Assembly: GCA_037974665.1 (NCBI GenBank) | Contig: CM075770.1 | Span: 1,004,501-1,068,500, forward strand | Direction of reading: 5' to 3' | Length of the DNA stretch: 64,000 bases | Origin: Ehretia macrophylla | Lineage: Eukaryota > Streptophyta > Magnoliopsida > Boraginales > Ehretiaceae | Shown here: piece by piece, positions 1 to 11,009 of the stretch | Layout of the letters: the number at the start of each line of letters is the position of its first letter | How positions within the stretch are numbered: the stretch's first letter is position 1 | Notes under the pieces: model-generated | Database searches by the model: none | Told to the model about the DNA's origin: nothing | Seen by the model: only the letters and a program-made list of their open reading frames with translations | Program-made: the position numbers and the translations under genes

Positions 1-954
1 TGAAAGTTGGGGGGGCCGAATTTTTTTATTTTGTACAGTATTTTTTATACAGTATTTTTGAGCTAGTAAAAAAAAGATTTAAAAAATATTTTATCAATGT
101 AATTCAATATAATAAAAAGATATATAAGAAAACTAACTAACAAAAGATATAGTGTTTTTATTATTATTATTGATATGTAGAAATTTTCATAACTTTTTTG
201 GTATAACAAAAGCTAAAATTCACTAACAAAAAATTATTACACCTTACTGAAATTTATCCACTAAAATTATATATTATTACATAAAATTTATAGTTAAAAT
301 AAAATTAATCAAATAAATGAAAAGTATTTCAGTCAAATTGCTTACCTTAGGCACTTTCGGTGTTTTGAATTAATTTCATTTCACCTACAACCGCTATAAA
401 AAAAAATAACAAAACAAATTATACATTCATAAAATTATGTAGCCAAAAATAATAATAAATAAGTATAATATTATTATTTGTATGATATATTACCTTAGTT
501 TTGCGTGACTATGTTGTTGTATGTTTTATTATACAATACTAAAGAATTTAAGATAGTTAGAACTTAAGAAGAGGGATTAGAGAATAGAGATTGAAGAAGA
601 AGTGATGAAGCAAAAGAGAATGAGTTTCGGGAAGAAGAATAAAAGAAAGAATTTATTTGTTTTCAATTAAATTGAATTTAATCATAGCAAGAGACAAAAA
701 GTAATAAAGAGACCCACTTTATCTTTTTTTTAAGGAAAAACTTTGGACTCATGATGTGCCAACATGTTTTGACCAAAAAAAAAAAAAGGAGCCAACATTT
801 TTTCTTTTTTATTTTGAATAATAACATTTTTTTCCTTTAAGGTAATTGGGGGGGCCGAACTTTGTTTTTAAAAAAAAATCTACTTAACCTTTTTTTTTTT
901 TCAAAAGTTGGGGGGGCCGGGCCCCCCTTGGCCCCCCCCGTCCCACCGCCCCTG
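1..954. mobile_element. Right part of a hAT-like non-autonomous element (left end outside window)
   Basis: The segment is AT-rich and carries three copies of a TTGGGGGGGCCG motif near 8, 846 and 908. It ends at 954 in CCGCCCCTG, whose reverse complement CAGGGGCGG is the kind of terminus seen in plant hAT elements. C-rich and G-rich blocks at 908-940 can pair with each other. No transposase reading frame is visible. The left end and its target duplication lie outside the window, so the class rests only on the terminal motif. Confidence 0.45.
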
Positions 955-2150
955 GGTAAAATAATGATACAATTATAACTACCTCATCACGTTATAAGTT
1001 TTCTACCATCAATCACTCTGAAAAATGTTTTAACGTTAGAGAACATCCAAATCTAAGATGAGACATGTAATCGTTTTAGTTTGTGACCAAAAAGCTCTGT
1101 AGTAAAGTTAATCATAATCTAGTCAAAATGTTTTCTTTTTTGACAAGAGTAAACTAAACATGTGAGTATGAAACTAAACATGTGAGTATGAAATGAAGTT
1201 CTATCAGGCTGTCCATTTGTGTATGTGAGTCACAATTTTCCCAAATGTAGATAGTTAATTAACCATTGCCAAGGTGTTAGTGTATTGGTAGATCATTAGA
1301 TGTATCGGTTAAAATTAGTCCGATGTTGTTTTCTTTGAGGTTAATCTCAATGAACATTATTATGAACTAAGACTATATCTTTTTTGCGTGGGATTATAGT
1401 TTTCAAATTTGACATCTTACTGTTTGTTTGACGTCGTAAAATATTTTTTCTGAAAATATTTTTTTAATTTTTCGATGTTTGATAACATCAGATAATTCGT
1501 CAACTAGAAAATATATTTTTCAGTCAAAAATAGTGGCTACATTTTTTCAATTTTTTAGTATTTGGTAACACTGGAAAATTGATGAACTGAAAAATATTTT
1601 TCAGTCAAATATTACAGTTAGTATAAAATTTGAAAAAATATTTATCTCTTTTGAGAGATTAAAACATTTTACATTTTTTAAACACCATAAAATATTTTAT
1701 TTTTTAGGTAAATATTTTCATCTGAAATATTTTCTACAAATAAATTATTTTACGGCTAACAAAGAGTAAAAAATATTTTTTTATTATTTAAAAGAAAAAA
1801 ATATTTCTCACGCTTAACATATAATATATATGTATAAATATTTTTCACTATATATTCAAATACTAAAAAATATTTGATCCCAACAACTTATTTTACTAAA
1901 ACCGACAGAGCCTAAAACGCTATTATGCCCCTGAAAAGTTTTGCCAAATACAAAATTCATTATTTTAATTGGCATATTAGAAGCTTGAACCTAAGATAAT
2001 TAGACTACAAAAAGATTAGTGCTTCGCCATAATCCATCAGAATAATCACCTATTGATTCCATTGAAACCGTGCCGGAGATTTCGCTTTCACGAATCCGAT
2101 TCCCTGAAACGATATTCCCCAAAAAAACACACATTACCACACTATAATAA
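955..2150. other. Intergenic region upstream of the eIF2B alpha gene
   Basis: No gene is recognised. A 20-bp unit containing ACTAAACATGTGAGTATG is tandemly duplicated at about 1152-1192. From about 1421 to 1770 the two sides form an imperfect inverted repeat: CTGTTTGTTTGACG on the left, CAAAGAG preceded by TTTTACGGCTAA on the right. It is rich in AAAATATTTTT and resembles a decayed MITE, but no convincing target duplication was found. The last 150 bp before the gene should contain the promoter and 5' UTR. Confidence 0.4.
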
Positions 2151-4977
2151 ATGTGGTATAGATCAGCGTCTTTCATACTCGCCAAGCAACAAAACGACAC
2201 CGCTGCTAAAGCCGAGGGTCGCGCACTACTCTCACCAACATCATCGTCGATGGCCGAAACCCTACAAAACCCTAACCCTAACCCTAAAATCTCGGCTTAT
2301 TATCAAACGCGAGCGGCTCACCACGGCGTCGTCACCAGTGACTGGCTAGCTCAGGCTCAAGCCGCCGTAGGCAGTGGCCCAGCCGATGACGCTGCCGTCT
2401 CGGATAAGTCAAGCGAGTCGGGGAAGGGTTTCAGTGTGATTGATGAGTTTGATAACTGGCGGAAACAGCCTGATTTGGCTGAGGCCGTGGCGGCAATTAG
2501 GGCTTTGGCTTCGGTTATTAGGTCAAGTGAAGCTACTACTATGATGGAGCTCGAAATTGAGCTCAAAAAAGCCTCTGATTCTCTCAAAGTATGCTGCTTT
2601 TTTCCTAAGTTACAAAATTTGCAATTCATTCACGTTTTCTTTATGCAATTTCGGTAAATTTTAATTGAATTTTCAAATTTTATATTAAATGAGCTCATCT
2701 ATTTAAGCTTATGGTATTTTTAGCACTACATAAAGATACGGCTGTACTTTATCTAGGCAATTGTACTTTCGTAGCATAAAATTTGTGGAGGATAGATGAT
2801 AATGCAGGGAGATTAATTTGAAGTTCTCAGTCTCTTCATGAAACGACAATGTATAAGAATAGGAAACATTGCTAAATTTAGAAATTTACACATTATTTGA
2901 GGACTATATAATTTGAGATATAGAGAGTTTTATAAGGAAAAATCTCGAGTTTTGTTATACTTAAGGCTTCTGCAAATAGCAGTGTCTGAGGTTTAATTGT
3001 CTTAATTGTTACTAAATTAATTAAAATGGATGTTGAAGCTTGGCGGGAAGCTTATGCAATCCAACCATAGGATAAGGCAAGTATCAAGTAGTATAATGTT
3101 GAACTTAAGGCTTCTGCAAGTAGCATGGTCTGAGGAGAGTGCTCGGCCTTAACCCTATTGCTAGAGGGGCTGTTTCTAAGATGTGAAGTCGAGACTCTGT
3201 GTATTCAACAAATGAGCACTTGACCATTGCGCCGAGCATGTCCTTTCGAAGTATCAAGTAGCATGGCTTGGAAAAATAGAGTTAGCTTGGGTTTTCAATT
3301 TTTATCATTAAAGCATGCACGTTAATGTTGTTGCTGCACATATTTATAAAATATGCTTGTGGCTATTGTTCCTCTGCTTCTGAGCTCTGTTTATCAGTAA
3401 GAAACACGGACATGGGATTTGCAGTTCAGGGAAAAGAATTTGATTTATGTTTGAATTGATCATTTTTTCTAGTTTTACCTCCAAGGCGTTATTTCTTGCT
3501 TCCAAACATGGGATCAATTGTATTGTTTTTCCAAAACATGGAGAGACAGGCTGAAATACAGATATTCTGAGAATGTTTTCCTGAGTCTACATTATCTTTT
3601 TCTTTAGTTATTGCCTCTTTGTAAATCTTAATATTGTGGAGGGAAGTCATTTACTCCACCTTTGCTTGAAGTGAAAAGTCGATGAAAGAAGCTAATATTG
3701 TTCAAATGTCTCATCTGTTTTCTCCAGTCCTGGGACACAACCTCCATCTCATTGACTGCTGGCTGTGATCTGTTCTTGCGCTACGTAACAAGAACTTCAG
3801 CTTTGGAGTATGAGGACTTCAATTCAGCTAAGTCCCGTCTTCTTGAACGGGCAGAGAAGTTTGGAGAAATATCTTATAAGGTATACAAGCAAAGTCCCTC
3901 CTTCTTAAACAGGCACGGCATTGACACAAATACTTTAACTAAGCTCCAATGATGCAGGCTAGAAAAATCATTGCAATGCTTAGTCAAGATTTTATATTCG
4001 ATGGTTGTACCATTTTAGTGCATGGTTTCTCACGAGTCGTATTGGAAGTCTTGAAAACAGCAGCTCAGAACAGGAAAGTTTTTCGAGTTCTCTGCACAGG
4101 TTTGTATGCATACATCTGTCGACAAGCTTGATTGCCGGATTTTATCTTTAATATGAGCAGTAGTCCTTTACTTCTCCTCCTTTAAAGTGCACAGAATATT
4201 GCGGTTACATATTTCTACGGTTTTTTCGTTCATGATCTATCTACATTTTTCAAGATTGTCTTCAGCACATAATAGTGATGAATCAGTGAAACTTTAAAGT
4301 ATTGATGTTCTGAAATGCAGAGGGACGGCCTGACAGGACAGGATTACGGTTGTCTAATGAGCTTGCCAAGTTAGATGTTCCTGTGAAGCTTTTAATAGAC
4401 TCTGCCGTAGCCTACAGCATGGATGAAGTCGATATGGTGTTTGTTGGGGCTGATGGAGTGGTAGAAAGTGGGGGTATCATTAATATGATGGGAACATACC
4501 AAATTGCCCTGGTTGCTAAGAGCATGAACAAACCAGTATATGTGGCTGCTGAAAGCTATAAGGTAATGATCTTATCTCTGATTTTTGTGATGTCCAAGCA
4601 TCAGCTTCTATTTTGATGTTAATCTTAATTCTCCATGTATATAGGGCCCACCTTCATCGTTTGGTTGTGTTGTTTTGGTAGCTAAACTTGAGCTAGAAAT
4701 AATGTCATGACTAGGCACTCCGAGGTGTTACCATCATTTAACAGATCAAATGTAATGTTTGTTTTTGCAGTTTGCTCGTCTGTATCCTTTGGATCAAAAA
4801 GACATGGTCCCTGCACTGCGTCCAATTGATTTTGGAGTACCCATTCCATCTAAGGTTGAGGTTGAAACATCTGCTAGGGATTATACACCACCGCAATACC
4901 TTACCTTACTTTTCACAGATTTAGGTGTTCTGACACCATCTGTAGTAAGCGATGAGCTCATTCAGCTATACTTGTAG
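2151..4977 (+). CDS. Translation initiation factor eIF2B subunit alpha, 5 exons, 393 aa
   Basis: This is the alpha (regulatory) subunit of eIF2B, the cytosolic guanine-nucleotide exchange factor that recharges eIF2 with GTP for translation initiation. Exons are 2151-2588, 3728-3880, 3958-4099, 4321-4562 and 4771-4977; all junctions are GT..AG and the frame stays open to TAG. The start at 2151 gives MWYRSASFIL, which resembles plant orthologs from memory; an in-frame ATG at 2250 is the alternative. The N-terminal helical part contains SAYYQTRAAHHGVVTSDWL. The Rossmann-like C-terminal part contains ILVHGFSRVVL, TEGRPDRTGLRLSNELA, VDMVFVGADGVVESGGI and the end DELIQLYL, all typical of the eIF2B alpha/beta/delta family. 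Full length for the family. Intron 1 (1.1 kb) carries a SINE fragment. Family assignment is firm; exon edges are inferred by eye. Confidence 0.95.
3129..3254 (-). mobile_element. AU-SINE-like fragment in intron 1 of the eIF2B alpha gene
   Basis: On the minus strand the segment reads GGCGCAATGGTCAAG near its 5' end, then AGTCTCGACTTC (box B-like), then GAAACAGCCCCTCT and a GGGTTAAGG block. This order is that of plant AU-SINEs, derived from a tRNA. The 12-bp repeat CAAGTAGCATGG lies on both sides (3117-3128 and 3255-3266) and is a plausible target duplication. A competing 13-bp repeat AAGTATCAAGTAG (3078 and 3249) makes the ends uncertain. It is short, so probably truncated. Confidence 0.5.
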
Positions 4978-6153
4978 AAAAATTTTGGTATAATCGTTGA
5001 AGGGATCATAAATAGAGAGTCCCTTTTGTTGTCTTTTGGATTCACATGATGTACACCTCTAAACTCTCCGTCAGCGAGGGCTGAGTTTTGCCGTATTATA
5101 ATTTATACCTGGACTATGTATTGGTTTGCATGTTTTGTTAAGCTTTTACAATTGAGTTGTTTCTTCTTGTGAAAAGTTTGCTCCTGGAATAGTTCCATGA
5201 TTGCAGAAGTAACCTCACTAACAAAAAGCTTGCGGGTAATTCTTTTGTTGTATACATTACATTTTCTTCTTTCATTTAGGTTTACAGGTATTGTATACTT
5301 TAAGAGATTTGGATTTTCTTATAATGTTATAACATCATAAGGAAGAAAATATTTCTAAGCTAGCTTCAATGTGTTACATTCAAGGACTGGATTGGGAATC
5401 ATCTCACCAGAATCAAAAATATATTGTAGTTTGGAACCCACTGTAGCTCCAGATCCCTTGCTTATATCTTTTGAAGTGATTCCATCCAGCAAAATGCATC
5501 TAATTCTTTCTCAAAGTGGGTGTGACTTTTTTTTTAAATTTCGAGTAATTTTGTACACCCTTTTTTAAATTTCGCACATAGAGTAAGTTTTGTAAACCGG
5601 ACTATTTTTATTACACATAGAGTGAGTTTTGTATTTTTAGTTTTTGTATGCAATATTCGTTAGAAAGATATTTGTATTTCATTGCCTGAATCCGGCCAGC
5701 GATTTGATAAACGGGCAGGCCGAACCCAACAGCTCTACACTGTGGGGCCCACATCATGTTGGTGGTCCCCACATGATAAGAGTGTCTGTTGGGTCTGGCT
5801 AACAATTGTTCTTGATATACTAATACAAGCAAATAAATAATTTGTATGGTATATTCGTCAGAAAGATATTTCGATTTCATTGCCTGAATCTTGATAAACA
5901 AGCAAAAAAGGTAAGAAAGCCGAAAAACAATTTCTTAATTGAATTTTTTCTTTCTTAATTAGGTTGATTATAAACGAAGTCAGTGACAAGAAATATTCTA
6001 GCACTAGACAAAAAAAAATGATATGTTACACGATATATGGATAAAAAAACATTAATGATGTGCTCCTTCCCTCATATTCTTCCAGAGGTGAAAAACAAAA
6101 AAACAAAAAAAAAAAACAAAAAACCAATTTTTAAACAGGACTTCTTGTTGGCT
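4978..6153. other. 3' region of eIF2B alpha and repeat-rich spacer between convergent genes
   Basis: 4978-5200 probably holds the eIF2B alpha 3' UTR. 5371-5545 is open on both strands and looks coding-like, but I recognise no family. A ~48-bp direct repeat ending in TTTCATTGCCTGAATC occurs at 5645-5692 and 5838-5886. Between the copies, 5724-5797 can fold into a partial hairpin closed by CCCAACAG and CTGTTGGG. A shorter repeat (ACATAGAGT.AGTTTTGTA) occurs at 5577 and 5614. No TE class can be assigned. Confidence 0.4.
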
Positions 6154-6944
6154 TCAAAATTTGTCCTTGTTGGAGCAAAACTTGTGTCTCAAATCGACAG
6201 CATCGAGCTGAGCATCGAAGTGAGTCTCTGGAAGCCAGTTTCCAGTCTTGGGATCTCTCATCCACAACACATCCTTTTGTATGCCTTCAACCCCTCCACC
6301 TTTTTTATTGCTTAAATCTGTCACCTTCCTCATGACTGAGGTTGCTGCCGATTGCACATTCTCTGCTGCAACGGTGTTATAAGCTCGCCTGCAAAACACA
6401 AAAGAATTCACGTTAGAAAATTAAAAGAAAGAATTAACAACATCAACAATAACAATTAATGATGAGATGAGAACAAGAAAGGTTCAGACGAAACAGCTTG
6501 TAGCTAGCTAGGTTTAATGAAGACATAGGATGAACATGAAGAAGCAAGACAACAATTCTATATATGACCACGCACATATAAACTGATAAATATACGACCA
6601 TGCATTCATGCGCTTCAGGACATGTAGACATACAAAATATGCGCTAAACAAAAGCAAATAAAAGATTTATACCCAGTCTGTTTGAAAAGAGTTGTAAAAA
6701 AAAAACAAAAACAAAACAGAGAAGAGAGAAGTATATGAAGAAAGAATGAGAAAGAAACGAGAAAACCCAATATTGGTTGGTCAGCTTGTTGTAATCAGAT
6801 ATTCTAAATTCGAACTACAATTTTGATCTTCTTTGTAAAAAAAAAAAAAAAAACAAGAAAAGAAGAACTGAAGACAATGTTGATGGTCACATGAAATATT
6901 TAGTACCTGAGAAGGAAAGCGTTGTTGAACACAACCTTGGCCAT
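6154..6944 (-). CDS. LEA_3-family protein (SAG21/LEA5-like), 2 exons, 90 aa
   Basis: Late-embryogenesis-abundant group 3 (Pfam LEA_3) proteins are small basic stress proteins; SAG21/LEA5 members are usually mitochondrial and are induced by drought, senescence and oxidative stress. Exon 1 is 6944-6907 (MAKVVFNNAFLL plus two bases) and exon 2 is 6388-6154; the GT..AG intron is 518 bp and splices to LLRRAYNTVAAENVQS. The hydrophobic, Arg-containing N-terminus fits an organelle targeting peptide. The diagnostic LEA_3 C-terminal motif is present as WMRDPKTGNWLPE followed by DAVDLR. The length (about 90-100 aa) and the position of the intron right after the targeting segment are usual for the family. 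The start ATG is preceded by a TATA box about 95 bp upstream. Confidence 0.9.
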
Positions 6945-7036
6945 GATTTTGCAGATTGATATGTTTGATGAACAATTGGTTATCTATATAGAGAGAGGTT
7001 TTAATTAATGCACGAAGAATTTAAGGAAAAGAAGGA

Positions 7037-7044
7037 TTTATATA
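7037..7044 (-). promoter_or_regulatory. TATA box of the LEA_3 gene
   Basis: Minus-strand TATATAAA lies 93 bp upstream of the ATG at 6944, a normal distance for a plant core promoter with a short 5' UTR. No other TATA-like block lies closer. Confidence 0.6.
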
Positions 7045-7049
7045 GGAAT

Positions 7050-8159
7050 TACAAGTTTGTTTTGAGTTGTGATGAAACGTAAAACCCTCAGAATCTTAGT
7101 TGACTTCTTATTCTTAAAGGTTACGTTATTTAAGGGTCTCCGTGAAATTTTTGAGAAAATATCCTTGACTTTGACTCTTTTTGACTTTTTTTTTTCTCTC
7201 AATAAAATCTATGATTTGAGTCACGTTCGAGAATCTCGCATTGGTACAAAGTTATTGGCAAAAAGAATTTTAAATGAATTTTCCCTGTTAATTCTCAAGA
7301 AACAATTTTAAGTTTGGGTTTGAAGCGTATACATTCAACGAGTAAATAAATACATTGTAAAATATTGAAAATTCTTCACTTTTTATGTAGCAAATATCAC
7401 TCATGTGTATACATTCAATAGTCAAATGTAAAACTTATTACTACATGTATAAGACTATATAAGATGCCAATAAAAGATAAAATTTGAGTGGTACAATTAG
7501 TTTTGATGATGCTAATGTAATTCCGATACATCTTAAATGGGGCAACCAACAAGTCAAAAAAAGTCAATTAGCTTTCTCCTCTACCTTCAAAGAAGGGTCT
7601 TATTCGAAGACCATTTTTTTGTGGTCAAAACCGTACAAAGACCTTGCAATTCGGTTTCCGTACGTATCTTATTCTTTTCGTAAATTCTCAAATCTTTTTC
7701 TTTTGTTTGGAAATGGCTTCGTCACTTGGCATTTGGTCTACTTGTATGATTTTGCTTTAAAAATAAAAGGTTTAGAGATGAGTTTTTGGAATCTACATCC
7801 TAAGTGATATTATATTAACTAGTAAGATTTCTTTGAATCTAAAAAAAATTATATATAGCTTCGTTTGCATTGGTGGATTTCCTTGGGAGTCAGGGGGGCT
7901 ACAACCTACATTCACCCCAAGAGTTAAGTTATTAAAGAGTGAGTTAAAATTATATTTTTTTAAAATGTGTTTGTTTTTAATGCATTTTTAGGCTAAAAAT
8001 CAATTTAGCCCCACTAAAGAAAAATTGTTCACATATAAATGTTTAATTGTGTGTTTTTAACCTTACCAACCAAAAATTTCAAATACACCCCTTTTCATTT
8101 GGTTTCATTAATTAGGATTTTCCCTATGTGTAACTTTCTCACTAAAATAGTTATTCTGA
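7050..8159. other. Intergenic spacer between the LEA_3 gene and the CACTA element
   Basis: No gene is recognised. The open frames at 7069-7311 and 7484-7807 have no family motif and an AT-driven composition. A G-rich stretch near 7885 (CAGGGGGGCTACAACC) followed by AATTTAGCCCC at 8000 hints at a decayed transposon, but no ends can be drawn. Confidence 0.35.
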
Positions 8160-8169
8160 TAACACTATA

Positions 8170-8480
8170 AAAAAAACTTGATTCTGCGACAGACCGTAGC
8201 CAAACTATCGCAGATATGGTGACGGCATAGTGAATGAGAAGGTTGACGCCAATTTTTTGACGGAACAGTGACGGTTTGGTGACGGACAAAAACACCCGTC
8301 ACCAAGCCCTCACTAACAGTGACGGCTTTGTCATCCGTCTCCAATTTGGTGACAGTCAAGCTACGACCGTCACTAATTTTTTGACGGCTCAGTGACAAGT
8401 TTTTCCCGTTCTGACATATAGAGACAGTATGATGACGGTATGGTGACAGTCCCTCACCGTGCCGTCACCATAAAGTTAGG
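8170..8480. repeat. Left subterminal repeat array of the CACTA element
   Basis: Many copies of GTGACGG, TTGACGG and their inverse CCGTCAC occur in both orientations, about every 10-25 bp. In En/Spm-like elements such subterminal repeats bind TNPA and are needed for excision. A second, sparser cluster of the same motif lies at 9190-9450. Confidence 0.75.
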
Positions 8481-8912
8481 CCGGCTCAATTTTCTATTAT
8501 ATTTTTAAACGAACAAGGTTTTCAAACACTGAGTAACAACGATGTGTTAAAATTTTACAAAAGCAGTTTCAGTTACTAATGTATTGTTCACTTTTTTTTG
8601 TCAAATGTATTGTTCACTTCAAGTACTGACATTATTTGATGTAGTAATAAAATACTATGTTTGTGTAGATATTTACTGCAATATTAATCTTGATTTGATA
8701 ATATAATTTGCAATCAACAAGATTTTATTTCATAACATTCGATAACTAGAGATTAGATTAACAGACGGTTAACTTTAGTCATCACCATACAAAAGTTTGC
8801 TACAAGATACACACACATATCCATATCATATATTACATATTTTTTAACCTAAACTACTAGTTTTTTACATAATTTTTCACTCGAACAACTTCGGCAAAAG
8901 GATGCAATACAT

Positions 8913-9089
8913 TTAATCCACATTCCTTTGATGGTGTTGAGCCATCAAAATGTAACCATCTTCTTTTGATGGTTCGTTTAGATCAAATCGACTGTCAACT
9001 CTGCTACTGCTTGCCATCGATGGATCATATTTCTTTATGTGTTCCTCCTTTTTAATGGTAACCCACTGACCTTGAACTTCCTTACTCAT
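8913..9089 (-). CDS. Small open reading frame inside the CACTA left arm, 58 aa, unknown
   Basis: Minus-strand ATG at 9089 opens a 58-residue frame ending TAA at 8913. It contains EVQGQWVTIKKEEH near the start and a serine-rich stretch followed by RFDLNEP, with DLN resembling the core of EAR-type repressor motifs. No family is recognised. It sits between subterminal repeat clusters and points away from the transposase genes. It may be chance, a captured fragment, or an exon of a longer minus-strand transcript. Confidence 0.2.
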   Translation of the reverse strand: MSKEVQGQWVTIKKEEHIKKYDPSMASSSRVDSRFDLNEPSKEDGYILMAQHHQRNVD

Positions 9090-9449
9090 TGTTTATAAGA
9101 CGTTGATTCACCGAGATTATTTTTATATATGTAAAGATGTGAGACAACAAATGGGATTGTTGATGATTTATATAGAACTGAAAGTTGTGAACATTTGGTG
9201 ACGGTACGGTAAGGGGTCTTCTCCAAATTAATGGTGTTATGTTCATGTGCCTGCCCAAACATTGGCGACGACATGGTGAGGGCTCGGTGAAGGCATGGTG
9301 AGGACCTAATCACCAAATTATTGGTGCATTCACTATTTTCTAAATTAGAGAAGGAAAACTATGTTCGTCTCTAAAATGGAGACGGACAGCCCGTCTTCGA
9401 ATGGAGGCCCACGATATGGGCCTCTCATATTGGAGACGGGGCCGTGGTT

Positions 9450-9616
9450 CACACCGGGTCGTCACCCAATTGAAATATAGTAACAGAGGGCAGAGAGTTT
9501 TGCCCTTTGTTACGTTTTCTGTTTTTGTGCAAACAAAAAAAAACCACACCCCCTTCCCCCCCAACACACACACACCTTCCCACCTCTCTATAGACCCCTC
9601 ACCACCATCTTGTTGA
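9450..9616 (+). promoter_or_regulatory. Possible CACTA promoter and non-coding first exon
   Basis: This is the only C-rich stretch for several kb: CACACCCCCTTCCCCCCC, then CTCTCTATAGACCCCTC, ending TTGAG followed by GTAATAAT, a possible splice donor near 9616. En/Spm elements often begin transcription in the left subterminal region with a non-coding exon. The next coding segment on + begins at 14257. This is inference only. Confidence 0.25.
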
Positions 9617-10218
9617 GGTAATAATTTATTTATTTTGGCTATTTATATATGTTATATATATATATATATATGTATGTATATGTAAATATATGGTTATGTA
9701 TCTATAGATCTAGCTATAACCACCACCCTATACGAATGTAGGTATATATACATATGTAAATTTGTATTTTTTGTAAGATTATTTATATATACATATGTAA
9801 ATGTAGGTATATAAATGTATATATTATGCATTTATTTGTTGTTATGAATATATTAATTAATAATGCACCTAACCTAAATATGTTAATTTAGTTTTTTTTT
9901 TTTTGGTATTTTCGGATTTTTTTTATTGTATTTACTGATTTTTTTTTTTATAATTAAGATTTTTTTTTTCATTTTTTTTCAATACTTTTTTTTGTTAAAA
10001 TTTTTATTGGGAAGTAGGTTTTTTTTAACATATTTAGGTTATTTGTTAATTTTTTAAATTTTCAGATTTTTTATTGTTATAATTTTCAGATATTTTTTTT
10101 TTTCGTTTTTTAATTGTCTATTCTTTTTTTTATTATTTCATTTTTTTAATTGGTGTTTGTTTTTTTAATTTATTTTTATTTATTTTTCCCTGGTTTTTTT
10201 GTTTTTTTTTTGTTTTTG
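9617..10218. other. AT- and T-rich low-complexity part of the CACTA left arm
   Basis: It contains a (TA)n/TATG microsatellite at 9652-9690, repeated ATACATATGTAAAT blocks, then many T runs (9890-10215). No coding signal is seen. Confidence 0.5.
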
Positions 10219-10910
10219 ATTTTCAAATTCGGGTAATCGTAAACCATATAATTATAAATCAAATGTCATGTCTAAGCCCGGATAAACTATTAAAATGTTT
10301 TATTTTAATTATTCTAACCTCATATTTGTCGAGTTGTGACATATTTATGTTGTGTAACCTTGTACGTTGTACTTTGGGCCATTTTGCGTAGTTAATTATA
10401 TGTTGAGGGAATTTATATGAATGTGTTTGAGTATTTTTTTTAATGTTTTGTTGTTGTGAAAATATTTTGAGTTCAGGTTATCAGATTATTCACGGTACAG
10501 AGGAGACTCTGTCTGTTTGTCGCGTTCGGACTTTAGTGATTTTAGGTGATATATTTTTAAACTACGAATTTTTTTATCTTTACAATTTGTGGTCCATGAT
10601 TTCAAATTCGGATAATCGTCAACCATAACATTGAAAATTCCAATGTCACGTCCGAGCTCGGAGCCCCTATTAAGGATGTTTTATTGAATGATTCTAACTG
10701 CATATTTGTCAAGTTGTCACTTATTTATGTTGAGTAACCTTGGCCATTGTACTTTGGGCCATTTTGCATAACCGTGAACATTGTACTTTGTATACGAACA
10801 TTTTGAGTAATTTAAAAATTGTATTGTTGTTATGGAAATATTTTGAGTGCATATATCAGATTATTCACGGTACAAAGGAGACTATGTCCGTTTATCGCGT
10901 CCTGACTTTA
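10219..10910 (+). repeat. Two-copy tandem duplication (~380 bp unit) inside the CACTA element
   Basis: Copy 1 starts at 10219 and copy 2 at 10599. Both begin GATTT(T)CAAATTCGG.TAATCGT, share GTACTTTGGGCCATTTTGC (10370 and 10750) and CAGATTATTCACGGTACA (10482 and 10857), followed by GAGGAGACTCTGTC or AAGGAGACTATGTC. The copies differ by point changes and a small deletion in copy 2. Neither has an obvious open frame. Confidence 0.75.
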
Positions 10911-11009
10911 CCTCTATATTAGGGTTTGTGTGTAGGTTGACATCAAATATTCTTAACAAGGTATATTATTCTTATATTTTTGTGTATATATTTTTTAGAA
11001 GTCTGTTAA

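Noticed and set aside
2262-2290. Interstitial telomere tract
   Set aside because: Only about three imperfect units, and it encodes the conserved-style Asn-Pro repeat of the eIF2B alpha N-terminus.
7484-7807. 107-codon open frame
   Set aside because: No domain, no promoter context, low-complexity composition rich in Phe, Leu and Ser.
9401-9616. Overlapping open frames on both strands in the CACTA left arm
   Set aside because: They run through subterminal repeats and a poly-C leader; no protein family is visible.
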